Shown: positions 53,186-62,715 of the stretch, in pieces | Numbering within the stretch: position 1 is the first letter of the stretch | Layout of the letters: every line of letters begins with the position of its first letter | DNA from: Nitrospinota bacterium | Lineage (GTDB): Bacteria > Nitrospinota_A > UBA7883 > JACRGQ01 | NCBI GenBank assembly: GCA_029881495.1 | Contig: JAOUMJ010000008.1 | Span: 56,668-120,667 of the forward strand | Direction of reading: 5' to 3' | DNA: 64,000 bases | Notes under the pieces: generated by a model | The model's input: the letters and a program-made list of their open reading frames with translations, nothing else | What the model was told of the DNA's origin: nothing | Databases searched by the model: none | Position numbers and translations under genes: made by a program

Positions 53186-53995
53186 GTGAACTTGGAAAAC
53201 CAGAGTCCTGTACTGCTCGCTTTTCTTGCAGGGATGTTTACATGGTCGATGACCGCTCTTGGAGCCGCCGCTTCGTTCATCGGGAGGGAGCTGGAGAGAA
53301 AGACCCTCGATACGATGTTCGGTTTTGCCGGTGGTGTGATGATAGCGGCGAGCTACTGGTCGCTCCTCGCCCCGGCGATAGAAATTTCCGAAAAGGTTGA
53401 AGGCATCCCTTCATGGTTTCCGGCGGCTGTCGGTTTTCTCGGCGGAGGTATTGTGTTGAGACTTGTCGATATGCTGTTGCCGCATCTGCATGTGAGCCAG
53501 CCGATCGAGAACGCGGAAGGGGTAAAGACTTCGCTCCCGAAAAGCACGCTCCTTGTTCTTGCGATAACATTGCATAACGTACCCGAAGGTCTGGCTGTTG
53601 GCGTAGCCTTCGGTGCGGCGGCGGCGGGGTATCCCGAAGCGACCCTTGCCGCGGCTGTCACCCTCGCACTTGGCATCGGCGTTCAGAATATACCGGAAGG
53701 GCTCGCGGTAGCGGCGCCGTTACGGAGAGAAGGATTCTCCCCTTCAAAAAGTTTCTGGTATGGACAGCTTTCTGGAGCGGTGGAACCGATAGCGGCCATG
53801 ATAGGCGCGGCGGTCGTATTTCTTGCCCAACCGGTATTACCTTACGCTCTCTCCTTCGCGGCAGGTGCGATGATATTCGTGGTCGTGGAAGAGCTGATAC
53901 CCGAAGCGCAATCGAGCGGAAATTCCGATTACGCAACAGGGGGATTGATGGTCGGTTTTACGGTGATGATGATCCTCGACGTCGCCCTGGGGTAG
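53186..53995 (+). CDS. ZIP family metal transporter (GufA-type)
   Basis: 269 residues, about eight helices. GTG start at 53186 with GAGGT 5 nt upstream. Transport-site motifs HNVPEGLAVG (helix 4) and QNIPEGLAVAAPLR (helix 5), the His-to-Gln form seen in GufA-like members, and VVEELIPEAQ. Imports Zn2+/Fe2+/Mn2+ by family. 28 nt after the DtxR-FeoA gene, so probably under its control. Confidence 0.9.
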   Translation: MNLENQSPVLLAFLAGMFTWSMTALGAAASFIGRELERKTLDTMFGFAGGVMIAASYWSLLAPAIEISEKVEGIPSWFPAAVGFLGGGIVLRLVDMLLPHLHVSQPIENAEGVKTSLPKSTLLVLAITLHNVPEGLAVGVAFGAAAAGYPEATLAAAVTLALGIGVQNIPEGLAVAAPLRREGFSPSKSFWYGQLSGAVEPIAAMIGAAVVFLAQPVLPYALSFAAGAMIFVVVEELIPEAQSSGNSDYATGGLMVGFTVMMILDVALG

Positions 53996-54039
53996 TTGGG
54001 CGCGCAGACCCCTGTATGGGACTTGCAGGAGTTTTAAAA

Positions 54040-54116
54040 TGGTCGGGACGGCGGGATTTGAACTCGCGGCCTCTCCCACCCCAAGGGAGTGCGCTACCAG
54101 GCTGCGCTACGTCCCG
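54040..54116 (-). tRNA. tRNA-Pro (anticodon GGG)
   Basis: 77-nt cloverleaf on the minus strand. Acceptor CGGGACG/CGTCCCG, D-arm GCGCAGCCTGGTAGCGC, anticodon stem CTCCC/GGGAG around loop TTGGGGT giving GGG, T-arm GAGTTCAAATCC (ATC variant), encoded ACCA. Confidence 0.97.
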
Positions 54117-54165
54117 ACACAAGAAATACATAGTACATAACAGACGGGTGAAAAGCTAAAAAAAA

Positions 54166-54195
54166 TTGCCCTGCCGAATTGGTTGCGGTTAGAAT
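54166..54195 (+). promoter_or_regulatory. Candidate sigma-70 promoter of acs
   Basis: TTGCCC (54166-54171), 18-nt spacer, TAGAAT (54190-54195), 60 nt before the acs ATG. Confidence 0.4.
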
Positions 54196-54255
54196 AGTCG
54201 CTTGAGAGGAAAAGCTCCTGTGTATCGCACTAATGCCCGAATTTGAGGAGGGGAA

Positions 54256-56238
54256 ATGTCCGAGACAAAAAAAGAGATAGAATCCTTGATGAGCGAAGGG
54301 CGGGTTTTTACCCCTTCTGCAGAAATTTCCAAACGCGCATACATATCTTCCATGGCGGAATATAAAAAGGAATATCAGCGCTCGATCTCCGATCCGGAAG
54401 GTTTCTGGGCCGAAAAGGCGAACGAACTTGACTGGGTAAAAAAATGGGACAAGGTGCGAAGCTGGGATTTCGTAAGCGCGAAAATAGAGTGGTTCACAGG
54501 CGGAAAGCTGAACGTCTCCGCTAACTGTCTCGACCGTCATGTGAAGAACGGCAAGGGGGAGAAGGTCGCTATCATCTGGGAAGGTGACGACGAGAACAAA
54601 TCGAGAAAGATCACATACAAGGAGCTTTTGGCGGAAGTAAACCGTTTTGCCCTGGTGCTGAAGGCCAACGGAGTGAAGAAGGGGGACAGGGTAACGATCT
54701 ACCTGCCGATGATCCCTGAGCTTGCGTCGGCGATGCTTGCATGCACCCGCATCGGAGCTGTCCATTCGATAGTGTTTGGAGGTTTTTCCGCAGATTCCCT
54801 GAAGAACAGGATAGAGGATTGCGAATCCGAGGTTTTGATAACCGCCGACGGCGGATACCGCGGCGGAAAGGTAGTGCCCCTTAAAGCGACATCGGATTCG
54901 GCATGCCAGGACGGCTCTCCGATCAAAAAGATGATAGTGGTAAGACATACCGGCGGGAAAGTGGAGATGAAGCCGGGGCGCGACGTATGGCTTCATGAGG
55001 AGATGGCGAAGCATCCTGCTGGATCGGTGTGCGAACCGGTGGCGATGGACGCTGAAGACCCGCTTTTCATTCTTTATACTTCCGGCTCTACCGGAAAGCC
55101 GAAAGGGGTGCTTCACACAACCGGCGGCTATATTCTTTTTGCGATGCAGACATTCAAATACATTTTCGATTATCACGACGAGGACATATATTGGTGCACG
55201 GCGGATATCGGCTGGGTGACCGGGCACAGCTACATAGTTTACGGGCCGATGGCAAACGCGGCGACGACTCTCATGTTCGAAGGGGTGCCGACATATCCCG
55301 ACGCGGGGAGGTTCTGGAAAGTTGTAGACAAGTACAAGGTGAACACCTTTTATACCGCGCCGACCGCAATCAGGGCTCTTTCGGTCTACGGCGAGGAGTG
55401 GCCGAAGAAGTATGATCTTTCGTCGCTTCGGATACTCGGTTCGGTAGGCGAGCCGATCAACCCGGAAGCGTGGATGTGGTATCACCAGAACGTAGGTAGA
55501 GGGCGTTGCCCGATTGTCGATACATGGTGGCAGACGGAGACCGGCGGAATCCTGATAACTCCACTACCCGGTTCTACCCCTCTCAAGCCCGGCTCTGCGA
55601 CATTCCCGTTCTTCGGCGTGGAGCCGGAAGTAATAAAACAGGATGGAACAAGGGCAGAACCGAACGAAGGTGGATACCTGGTGATAAAGAAACCGTGGCC
55701 TGGAATGATGCGAACCGTTTATGGTCATCATGAAAGATTCAGGGAGACATATTTTTCACAATACCCCGGCTCCTACTTTACGGGTGACGGCGCGCGCGTG
55801 GACAAGGACGGTTATTACTGGCTAATGGGGAGAGTGGACGACGTTATCAACGTGTCGGGCCACAGGATAGGAACGGCTGAAGTGGAGAGCGCGCTAGTGG
55901 CTCACAGCGACGTAGGCGAGGCCGCCGTCGTAGGATTTCCGCACGACATCAAGGGGCAGGGGCTTTACGCGTATGTAACTCTCAATAACGGAGTAAATCC
56001 TTCGCCTGAGCTTGAAAAAGTATTGCGCGATCATGTCGCCAGGGAGATAGGTCCTATCGCCAAACCGGATATTGTCCATTTCACGAACGGCTTGCCGAAG
56101 ACGCGAAGCGGAAAAATAATGAGACGCATACTGCGGAAGATCGCCGAAGGCGATTATGGTTCTCTCGGTGACACATCCACGCTTGCCGATCCTTCGGTAG
56201 TGGAATCGCTGATATCTGTAAGAAAAGAAAAAGGGTAG
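54256..56238 (+). CDS. acs: Acetyl-CoA synthetase (AMP-forming)
   Basis: 660 residues. ATP loop [53 protein letters not shown] and the C-terminal acetylation-site motif TRSGKIMRR. Activates acetate to acetyl-CoA via acetyl-AMP. No regulatory deacetylase gene nearby. GAGGAGGGG precedes the ATG. Confidence 0.97.
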   Translation: MSETKKEIESLMSEGRVFTPSAEISKRAYISSMAEYKKEYQRSISDPEGFWAEKANELDWVKKWDKVRSWDFVSAKIEWFTGGKLNVSANCLDRHVKNGKGEKVAIIWEGDDENKSRKITYKELLAEVNRFALVLKANGVKKGDRVTIYLPMIPELASAMLACTRIGAVHSIVFGGFSADSLKNRIEDCESEVLITADGGYRGGKVVPLKATSDSACQDGSPIKKMIVVRHTGGKVEMKPGRDVWLHEEMAKHPAGSVCEPVAMDAEDPLFILYTSGSTGKPKGVLHTTGGYILFAMQTFKYIFDYHDEDIYWCTADIGWVTGHSYIVYGPMANAATTLMFEGVPTYPDAGRFWKVVDKYKVNTFYTAPTAIRALSVYGEEWPKKYDLSSLRILGSVGEPINPEAWMWYHQNVGRGRCPIVDTWWQTETGGILITPLPGSTPLKPGSATFPFFGVEPEVIKQDGTRAEPNEGGYLVIKKPWPGMMRTVYGHHERFRETYFSQYPGSYFTGDGARVDKDGYYWLMGRVDDVINVSGHRIGTAEVESALVAHSDVGEAAVVGFPHDIKGQGLYAYVTLNNGVNPSPELEKVLRDHVAREIGPIAKPDIVHFTNGLPKTRSGKIMRRILRKIAEGDYGSLGDTSTLADPSVVESLISVRKEKG

Positions 56239-56267
56239 GGGGCGAGGTACTGGAATTCCGGAAAAAG

Positions 56268-56296
56268 CACGGGGGCAGGCTCATCCTGCCTCCGTG
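56268..56296. terminator. Strong hairpin between convergent acs and PilZ genes
   Basis: 12-bp stem CACGGGGGCAGG/CCTGCCTCCGTG (one G-U pair) with a 5-nt loop. An A-run precedes it on the plus strand, so the minus transcript sees hairpin plus U-rich tract (GTGCTTTTTCC); it is a good terminator for the PilZ gene and a weaker one for acs. Confidence 0.7.
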
Positions 56297-56328
56297 TATC
56301 CGGCACTACGGGAATTCGCCCAAGCCTG

Positions 56329-57690
56329 TTAGCTCAGGCTCTGTACCGCATCCCACTCCTTGTGGAAGCTGAAAAAGCTCTGTAGCTTCATTCTGTTTTC
56401 TTCCTGCAGGTTATCGAATCTGCCGGCATAGATATAGTTGTCGGCAGTTTTTTCGGTACGCATGATCTCTACATGGACGACCTTCATCTCTCCCCCCTTT
56501 GGAAGAGGGAAGTTGACAAATACCATGTTGTCGTGGGTCGGGGGAAACGGCTTTACCGAGACCATCTTCGCGCCGTTTATGCTTATGTCGAGCACCATCC
56601 CTTTACCAAGTGAGGAGGTTCCCGTTTCGTCGGTTACAGTCAAAGGCATCATGCAGTTGTATCTCTCGTCGTGACGTACCGTTTCTGAAAATATGTTTTC
56701 TTCAAACTCGATTTCCCAGAGAGATGTTTCCTTCAGGTATGCTCGAACATGACCATTCACGACGAATATTGAGCCGCGGGTTTTATACTGCATGAGAACT
56801 TTAGCGCCTGTCGTCATTTCCGGACCTATTTCCCCATCTTCGGGAATTTCTAGCAGAAGGAGGTTTCTCTTCCCCTTGAGCCATCCCATTGCGCGGCCGT
56901 CTGCGCTTGTTCCTTCAATCTCGACAGTAACCTTGTGGCCGATGGAAAGGACAGGCTCTCTCTTGTATTGATAAGTCACGAACTGGCTGTAGAATTTTTC
57001 CAGCGCACGCATCAAACCTTTTTCGAGCGCGTCGAAGCTTATCCCCACCAGCGTCTTATGTCCCATCCTGCGGCATTTCTTTACATCAACATTTATTATT
57101 ACGACCGAATCGAGAGTGGGTAACATGAATGAGATCCTGATCTTTTCTCCAACCCGAAATTTTTCAATTCCGATACCGTCGATGAGGTCAACGCCGAGAA
57201 GCGCACCGCTGAGAGAAAGATCAAGAATCGTCCCCTGGAAGTGAGATTTTCCTCTGTCAGTGATGACGGTTGTCGGGAGCAGGATCTTAACTCTTTCGTT
57301 TTTTCTGAGATTCACCCTCTGGCATTTGTGCGGGTATTCGATCAGGAACAGACCTTCTTTTTCAAAACGCTTTTCTACCTTTGATGTGAATGAGTGAATT
57401 TTACCTGAATGGAGAAAGCGAAACGATAAGGGGTATTTTTCCTCAAAGACAACCGGGACATCCTGCTCGACCGGATTTTCGATGACAACGTATTTCTTGA
57501 ACTTGACCCCTCGAATTGTTGAGAAATAGTTATTTTCACCATCCAGTATCTGTATTGGTTCGCCTACGGGGAAATCGGATTCCTTTAGGAAAACATCGGC
57601 CGTTTTGGGTTTTTGTTCTATTGCCGTATTTTGCATAATGGACTTTATTTTACCAAATAATACCGGCTCACATGACGGCTCATTGGTCAT
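56329..57690 (-). CDS. Protein with two YcgR-like/PilZ (c-di-GMP binding) units
   Basis: 453 residues, cytoplasmic. Two successive units: an N-terminal YcgR-N-like beta domain (~35-120) plus PilZ (~125-235) and a second pair (~245-330 and ~338-450). PilZ 1 has RVNLRKNERV and DLSLSGALLG; PilZ 2 has VRHDERY and DISINGAKM, partial matches to RxxxR and D/NxSxxG. The duplication suggests one copy binds c-di-GMP tightly and the other is a partner or degenerate site. Start is uncertain: neither ATG 57690 nor ATG 57636 has a ribosome site. Confidence 0.85.
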   Translation of the reverse strand: MTNEPSCEPVLFGKIKSIMQNTAIEQKPKTADVFLKESDFPVGEPIQILDGENNYFSTIRGVKFKKYVVIENPVEQDVPVVFEEKYPLSFRFLHSGKIHSFTSKVEKRFEKEGLFLIEYPHKCQRVNLRKNERVKILLPTTVITDRGKSHFQGTILDLSLSGALLGVDLIDGIGIEKFRVGEKIRISFMLPTLDSVVIINVDVKKCRRMGHKTLVGISFDALEKGLMRALEKFYSQFVTYQYKREPVLSIGHKVTVEIEGTSADGRAMGWLKGKRNLLLLEIPEDGEIGPEMTTGAKVLMQYKTRGSIFVVNGHVRAYLKETSLWEIEFEENIFSETVRHDERYNCMMPLTVTDETGTSSLGKGMVLDISINGAKMVSVKPFPPTHDNMVFVNFPLPKGGEMKVVHVEIMRTEKTADNYIYAGRFDNLQEENRMKLQSFFSFHKEWDAVQSLS

Positions 57691-57960
57691 GGTCGTCGTA
57701 ACTATCTGTAAATTCAGGCATTCGGAAAGCTTTATAGTCTAGGTATTTTGGATAAACCGGAGTTTAAAATGGTTATTTTAGTTATAAGCCGCTCGAGCTT
57801 TATTGGCGGGAAAAGCTTCTACTATGTTGAGAGAATCTGGCGATTAATTTAATCGGGTAGTGGAGAGTGCTATTATTAGAAATCATAGGAGGTCCCAAAA
57901 GTTCGCGATTGAGTTAAATAACAAATCTAAAGAAATATTATTGTCGGCGGGGAATATCAA

Positions 57961-58560
57961 ATTCAAAAATATATAAAGTTATTCGCACTTTTCATTGTTA
58001 TGTTTTCGACCGGATTGATTTCTGCGTGGTTTTTATCCGATTTGATTAAACGGCGGCCGGATTTTTGCGTTTCCTGCCATCTTGCTAACAACAAATCCCT
58101 CCATGAAGAAAAGCATAAGGGGTTTAATAAAGATATTTCGGAGAACCTTGCCGGTGCGCACCGTCTGAAGGGAGGGGAAGGTTTTTCATGCAAAGACTGC
58201 CACACTGGAAGGAGCGCTGGTCTGATATTAAAGATCGGATGGCTGGAATTTTCCAATACGGTTTATCACTTTTTCGGAGATTCGAAAGAACCAAAAAAAC
58301 TTGATCCCGATTTAATGCCGGACGCGAACTGTGTTGTTTGTCATGCATACATGAACAAGGGGAGGGAGACATTTCATGGCATGTCGGCGCATAAACCGAA
58401 AGTGAAGGTGCTTTGTGTTCAATGCCATGTTACGCATCCGGCAGGGAGGAAGGGCTATTATTTCATCGATATTCCAACCCTACTGGAGGCGTGTAAAATC
58501 TGCCATCCGCAGTTAAGTCCGGCCTTCCTGAGGATACTGCCAAAAAATGACGGTTTTTAG
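57961..58560 (+). CDS. NapC/NrfH-like pentahaem cytochrome, probable ATT start
   Basis: Membrane-anchored multihaem cytochrome with five CxxCH sites (CVSCH, CKDCH, CVVCH, CVQCH, CKICH). NapC/NrfH proteins have four, so one is extra. The first in-frame ATG (58000) lies inside the anchor helix and lacks a ribosome site. ATT at 57961 follows GGGGA by 7 nt and restores a full anchor ([24 protein letters not shown]), giving 199 residues. Expected to pass quinol electrons to periplasmic partners. Its end overlaps the convergent chemoreceptor gene by 4 nt. Confidence 0.75.
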   Translation: MQKYIKLFALFIVMFSTGLISAWFLSDLIKRRPDFCVSCHLANNKSLHEEKHKGFNKDISENLAGAHRLKGGEGFSCKDCHTGRSAGLILKIGWLEFSNTVYHFFGDSKEPKKLDPDLMPDANCVVCHAYMNKGRETFHGMSAHKPKVKVLCVQCHVTHPAGRKGYYFIDIPTLLEACKICHPQLSPAFLRILPKNDGF

Positions 58561-60197
58561 GAAGTCAGTTTTTTAACTGTAGTTGGATTGTTCAGTCTCC
58601 TGTCCCGGTTGTTTCCGTTGCTATTTCCACCGTGAATTATTACGTTCAAACCGTCTATCGTTGCCAGGAGGTTGTAGGCTTGAGCCGACATTTCTTCTGC
58701 CGCCGATGCGGATTCTTCGGCAGTTGCGGCATTCTGTTGGGTTACCTTATCCATTTGGCTGACCGCCTGATTTACCTGGTTCACGCCCATCGCCTGTTCG
58801 TTTGACGCAGTGGCTATTTCGCTGATCAGATCCCCTGCTTTTTTAACGTTCTCTTCAATGGTTTTCAATGCCTCGGACGCCTTCTTGACAATATTGCTTC
58901 CTGTGCCAGCCTGCGTAACTGCGTTTTCAATAAGAATCGCGGTATCTTTGGATGCCGAGGCGGACCTTTGGGCAAGGTTTCGTACTTCCTCTGCGACAAC
59001 AGCGAAACCTTTGCCGTGCTCGCCGGCGCGAGCCGCCTCGACAGCGGCATTCAATGCGAGAAGGTTTGTTTGGAACGCAATTTCCTCAATAACCTTTATT
59101 ATTTTGCTCATCTCACCCGATGATTTGCTGATCGAGTCCATCGATTGCACGACTTCGTTCATTGATTGCACGCCGGTATCGACTGATGTCCTGCTGTTTT
59201 TCATTAATGAATTCGCCATTGAGGCGTTCTCGGCGTTTTGCTTTGTCATGGTTGAAATCTGTTCAAGCGATGATGATGTCTCTTCGAGCGAGCTTGCCTG
59301 TTCCGATGCGCCGGACGCCAGGCTTTGGCTGGATTCACTTACTTGCGTAGCGGCGGAGTTTACCTGTTCTGCCCCTCCCGCCAGTTCGTTTGAAATCGTT
59401 TCAATCGGACGAATTACCGATTTTCGTATGATGTATGCAACAACCAACGACGCAAAAAATATTGTGACCAGAGTAATAATAAGTGCCTCTATTTCAATTT
59501 TGCGCATATGTTCGTCGATCGGCTCCAATTCCATGATCACCTGAAACGCGCCATGAAGGTCGCCATTTTTTTTATTGTCTTTCTTAAAGCCAAGCGGGTC
59601 ATCTATTGTATTAGGCCTGGTTGGATCATCATTTGCGTTTCCATGACAAACGAGGCATTCCTGTGACAGTTTTACTGCGCGAAAATAGCGATAGCTGTTG
59701 CTCACTTCATCAATCCCTGAAATTTCCCCAGCATTGGTAGATTGCAACTCTTGGAGCAAAGATTTCTCCATATCTGTGACAGGGACATACTCAGGATTTC
59801 TGGCATCAAACCTTGTAGGCTTGAATTTGAAGTGGCTCTCTTCCGCCCCCTTCAGGGCCGCGTTGAAGGCAGATACAACCGGGATCGTATTGTAATATGT
59901 AGTCTCTCTCAGTTTATTGAAAAATTCAGGCGAACCTGTCTTCAAGCCGGCAAGGGACTTTTGTGCCTCGGCAAGGAGAACTTCAGTGTTAAATGCGTTT
60001 TTAGAGACGAGGTTTCCGGTTGCATTTCTTGCGTTTTCCGCCATGCGTGCTATCGCCTTCGCTTTAAAAAACAGTTCTTTCAAAACGTCGTTACGTACAT
60101 CTTTTACGATAATGATGGCCAGCACTGTGGTTGAAGCGGCTATTGATATAGCGATGAACAGAATAATTTTTTGGGACAAACTGAATTTGGCAAACAT
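58557..60197 (-). CDS. Methyl-accepting chemotaxis protein with haem-motif periplasmic sensor
   Basis: 546 residues. TM1 (~11-31), periplasmic Tll0287/DUF3365-type sensor with CLVCH (181-185), TM2 (~238-256), then the MCP signalling hairpin whose tip reads [41 protein letters not shown] (as split segments). It likely senses redox state, NO or another haem ligand and feeds the flagellar motor. No C-terminal CheR pentapeptide. Confidence 0.93.
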   Translation of the reverse strand: MFAKFSLSQKIILFIAISIAASTTVLAIIIVKDVRNDVLKELFFKAKAIARMAENARNATGNLVSKNAFNTEVLLAEAQKSLAGLKTGSPEFFNKLRETTYYNTIPVVSAFNAALKGAEESHFKFKPTRFDARNPEYVPVTDMEKSLLQELQSTNAGEISGIDEVSNSYRYFRAVKLSQECLVCHGNANDDPTRPNTIDDPLGFKKDNKKNGDLHGAFQVIMELEPIDEHMRKIEIEALIITLVTIFFASLVVAYIIRKSVIRPIETISNELAGGAEQVNSAATQVSESSQSLASGASEQASSLEETSSSLEQISTMTKQNAENASMANSLMKNSRTSVDTGVQSMNEVVQSMDSISKSSGEMSKIIKVIEEIAFQTNLLALNAAVEAARAGEHGKGFAVVAEEVRNLAQRSASASKDTAILIENAVTQAGTGSNIVKKASEALKTIEENVKKAGDLISEIATASNEQAMGVNQVNQAVSQMDKVTQQNAATAEESASAAEEMSAQAYNLLATIDGLNVIIHGGNSNGNNRDRRLNNPTTVKKLTS

Positions 60198-60342
60198 ACC
60201 TGCTCCTCGAAAAAAGTAATTTTTCTACGTCAGCATTGTTGCTTTTAGCAACCTAATCTTCATTTTTCCCGGATAAATGCATACCGCTTAGCGAGCATGC
60301 ATTGGGCAACGAACTGATGAACTGTTTTGTAACCGTAATAAG

Positions 60343-60370
60343 ATTATATCTAAAAATATTCAAATATCAA
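60343..60370 (-). promoter_or_regulatory. Sigma-70 promoter of the chemoreceptor gene
   Basis: On the minus strand TTGATA (60370-60365), 16-nt spacer, TATAAT (60348-60343), with an A/T-rich upstream region, ~145 nt before the start codon. A small GTTGC/GCAAC hairpin lies in the leader (near 60238-60252). Confidence 0.6.
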
Positions 60371-60439
60371 AGTTCAAATAAGTTTTATATTTAGTGGGGA
60401 AACGTAGTGCTAGCAGTGGCTATGAATGGAGCTTGGATA

Positions 60440-62506
60440 TCAGAGATCGAATCGGGAACTGATACGTGCCCATATCTCGCGCCTGCTCTCTTCATTATTA
60501 TACTTGGAGCCGAAATCGCCCGCCGGGTCATACACTCTTTCATCTGCCAGATTGTCAATGCCTGCTGAATATGAAAAATATTTCGAGACCTTCCCGAACA
60601 GGTTCAGGCTCACGATCGTAAACGCATCGGGATCATCCTCGGCAATGCTGTTTGTATCGGCGCGCGCGGAGTTGTATTGAGCCGTAAGGCCGATGTTGTG
60701 ATTGTCCAGATAGGCGTAATTTATCGCAAAGCTGGACGTCTGCTCCGCAAGGTACGGGAGTTTCCCCTGTTCCGAGCGTTCGGCCTGCAGGTATGCTCCT
60801 CCGAGACGAATATAGAAACGGCTGGTCAGTTGGTAGATGTACAACATCTCCAATCCGTGCATGCTCCACTTTTCACTGCTGTTGGCGAAGTATTCATCCT
60901 GCCCGTCGGGTGTCGGGGTTTCCCGGATATAGTTGTCGAAGCTGTTTGAGAACAATGTTGCGGCCAGGTTCGAGTTCTCCATTTGAAGATCGTATCCAAT
61001 CTCGACTGTATGCATTGTTTCCGGGTTTGGAACGGACGGTACAAAATCGGTCCCCTCCAACACTTTTAAATATTCGCGGTAATTCGGCGTGCGTATCGCG
61101 GTGCCGTACATCAGCTTCAGCGTATTATTTTGAGCCGGTGTATAAACGAGCGCGCCCCGGTAGTTTGAATGGTCTCCAAATGCCTCGTATCTGTCGTATC
61201 GCCCCCCGAGAGTAAGTGTGAGATTCTCCATTACCGGGTGGATGTACTGTCCAAAGAGAGCGTAATCGTTTGTGTTAATACCTGGTTTGGATAAAAGCTC
61301 GGAGTGTTGCGGCTCGTCGAGAAAACCTTTTTTGAAATTCCAGTACCTGGTGTTTTCCATCTTTACCGCTTTGTCGTTGTTCCAGGATGTGCCTATGGTG
61401 ATAGTATCTTCGTCGAATATCCTTCTGAACCAGGTGATATTCGCCCCTGTCATTTCCCCGTTCTGGTTTTCCTGCATCGCTATCTGGCGGGTGACGTTCT
61501 CTATCTCATACTCCCTGACGTTATCCTTTGTAAAAAAGAGCTTTGCCTCGATTCTGCCATCGCTAATAGTGCCATGCTCAAAAAGAGCTGATACCGTAAG
61601 AGGCTCTTCCACGATATGGGCATCCTGTGTATCGGGGATAAAAAGATAGGGAGTTTTATTGTTCTGGTAGTCTGCCGATAGGGTTATCCCTTTCGCGGGC
61701 TTCACCTTCACGGCGAAATTGGAAAAAGATTCAAACAGAGGCTGTTGTACATCTCCGCCGATAAAACTTTTCCTGTCATCGCTGTATGGCGCGCTCTGCT
61801 CAAGGTAGCTCCCGAAAAACTGCACCCTCTCGCTTGCGTAGGAGAGGGTCGTCTTTCCGCGATCGTTATCGCCCGCTTCCAGGGTAATGTCGAGTTTCGG
61901 TTCGCTTGCAAATCCATTCGAGGTGATCGAAATAATACCGCCGAAGGCGTTCGCCCCGTAAATGCTTGAGGCCGGGCCTAGAATTATTTCCACCTTCTCA
62001 ACTTTTTCCAGAGCCACCTGCTCACCGGCATCAAAATGTCCGTAATAGAGATGACGCACCTGGACACCGTCCACTATCAGTATCATCTTGTCGTTGTAAC
62101 GATCGATAATTCCGCGCCCCCAAATGGTTTTGTGCCTCTTTCGATATTGGTTTGTCTGTATCCCCGGCACGAATTGTAAAAGCTCGTCGAGTCTTCTGAC
62201 GCCAAGCCTGGTGAAGTCTCTTTTGGAAAAACTGTAAATGGTTCCCGGAGCCTTTACATATTCAGTCGGTATCAGGGAGGCTGCGGTAAAGACCTCTATG
62301 TCCATGAGGTCCTTAAGCGACATCTCGAAATAATCGGCGTCCGTATGAGAGCTTGCCGAAACGATGTCTTCTCCGTATGCGGGAGCGATTAAGTATGTTG
62401 GCGCGGAAAGGAACGCTGTCAATAAAATGATATTCAGCATTTTTGCATTGAGCAAACCGGATCGAATCAGCACAATTTCCCCTTTCGCAAAAAGCTTTCT
62501 CTTCAT
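60440..62506 (-). CDS. TonB-dependent outer-membrane receptor
   Basis: 688 residues. Signal region (~20-45), plug domain with TRLGVRRLDELLQFVPGIQTNQ, DGVQVRHLYYG, VEKVEIILGPASSIYGANAFGGIISI, then a 22-strand barrel ending in Phe-Asp-Leu. Colicin I/vitamin B12-like plug; no siderophore specificity can be read. An N-terminal TonB-box-like segment is not obvious. ATG 62506 lacks a ribosome site; GTG 62473 with AAAGGGGA upstream is an attractive alternative that leaves the signal peptide intact. Confidence 0.92.
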   Translation of the reverse strand: MKRKLFAKGEIVLIRSGLLNAKMLNIILLTAFLSAPTYLIAPAYGEDIVSASSHTDADYFEMSLKDLMDIEVFTAASLIPTEYVKAPGTIYSFSKRDFTRLGVRRLDELLQFVPGIQTNQYRKRHKTIWGRGIIDRYNDKMILIVDGVQVRHLYYGHFDAGEQVALEKVEKVEIILGPASSIYGANAFGGIISITSNGFASEPKLDITLEAGDNDRGKTTLSYASERVQFFGSYLEQSAPYSDDRKSFIGGDVQQPLFESFSNFAVKVKPAKGITLSADYQNNKTPYLFIPDTQDAHIVEEPLTVSALFEHGTISDGRIEAKLFFTKDNVREYEIENVTRQIAMQENQNGEMTGANITWFRRIFDEDTITIGTSWNNDKAVKMENTRYWNFKKGFLDEPQHSELLSKPGINTNDYALFGQYIHPVMENLTLTLGGRYDRYEAFGDHSNYRGALVYTPAQNNTLKLMYGTAIRTPNYREYLKVLEGTDFVPSVPNPETMHTVEIGYDLQMENSNLAATLFSNSFDNYIRETPTPDGQDEYFANSSEKWSMHGLEMLYIYQLTSRFYIRLGGAYLQAERSEQGKLPYLAEQTSSFAINYAYLDNHNIGLTAQYNSARADTNSIAEDDPDAFTIVSLNLFGKVSKYFSYSAGIDNLADERVYDPAGDFGSKYNNEESRREIWARISSRFDL

Positions 62507-62550
62507 AACGGTATGTCGCTGTTTGTTTTTGCCGGCTTTTCTCAGATGAT

Positions 62551-62652
62551 GATACGCGTATCCAAATTGAGTGATAAAAGGACCTGCGTGTCCTGTTTCT
62601 GAGACCCCATCTCGTACAGTTTCATTATAGATTATAGTACGGCCATATCCAA
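62551..62652 (-). promoter_or_regulatory. Promoter and structured leader of the TonB receptor
   Basis: Minus strand: TTGGAT (62652-62647), 17-nt spacer, TATAAT (62629-62624). The ~110-nt leader holds a GAGA/TCTC stem, a 5-bp AGGAC/GTCCT hairpin (62579-62594) and a perfect 12-bp palindrome GATACGCGTATC (62551-62562). Not a match to a riboswitch I know; a DNA operator for a dimeric regulator is the simplest reading. Confidence 0.45.
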
Positions 62653-62715
62653 AAATTCTGAAAAAGGAACGCTGTCCATTGAAGCCTCATAATTGTCTGC
62701 GGCGTTTGTTTGAAA

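Noticed and set aside
54094..55485. 463-codon minus-strand ORF opposite acs
   Set aside because: Antisense shadow of a clear acetyl-CoA synthetase; basic, low-quality protein that also runs through tRNA-Pro.
57887..57960. Small ORF after the perfect AGGAGGT at 57887-57893
   Set aside because: No ATG/GTG/TTG at usable spacing; the only frame would need another ATT 14 nt away and has no recognisable features.
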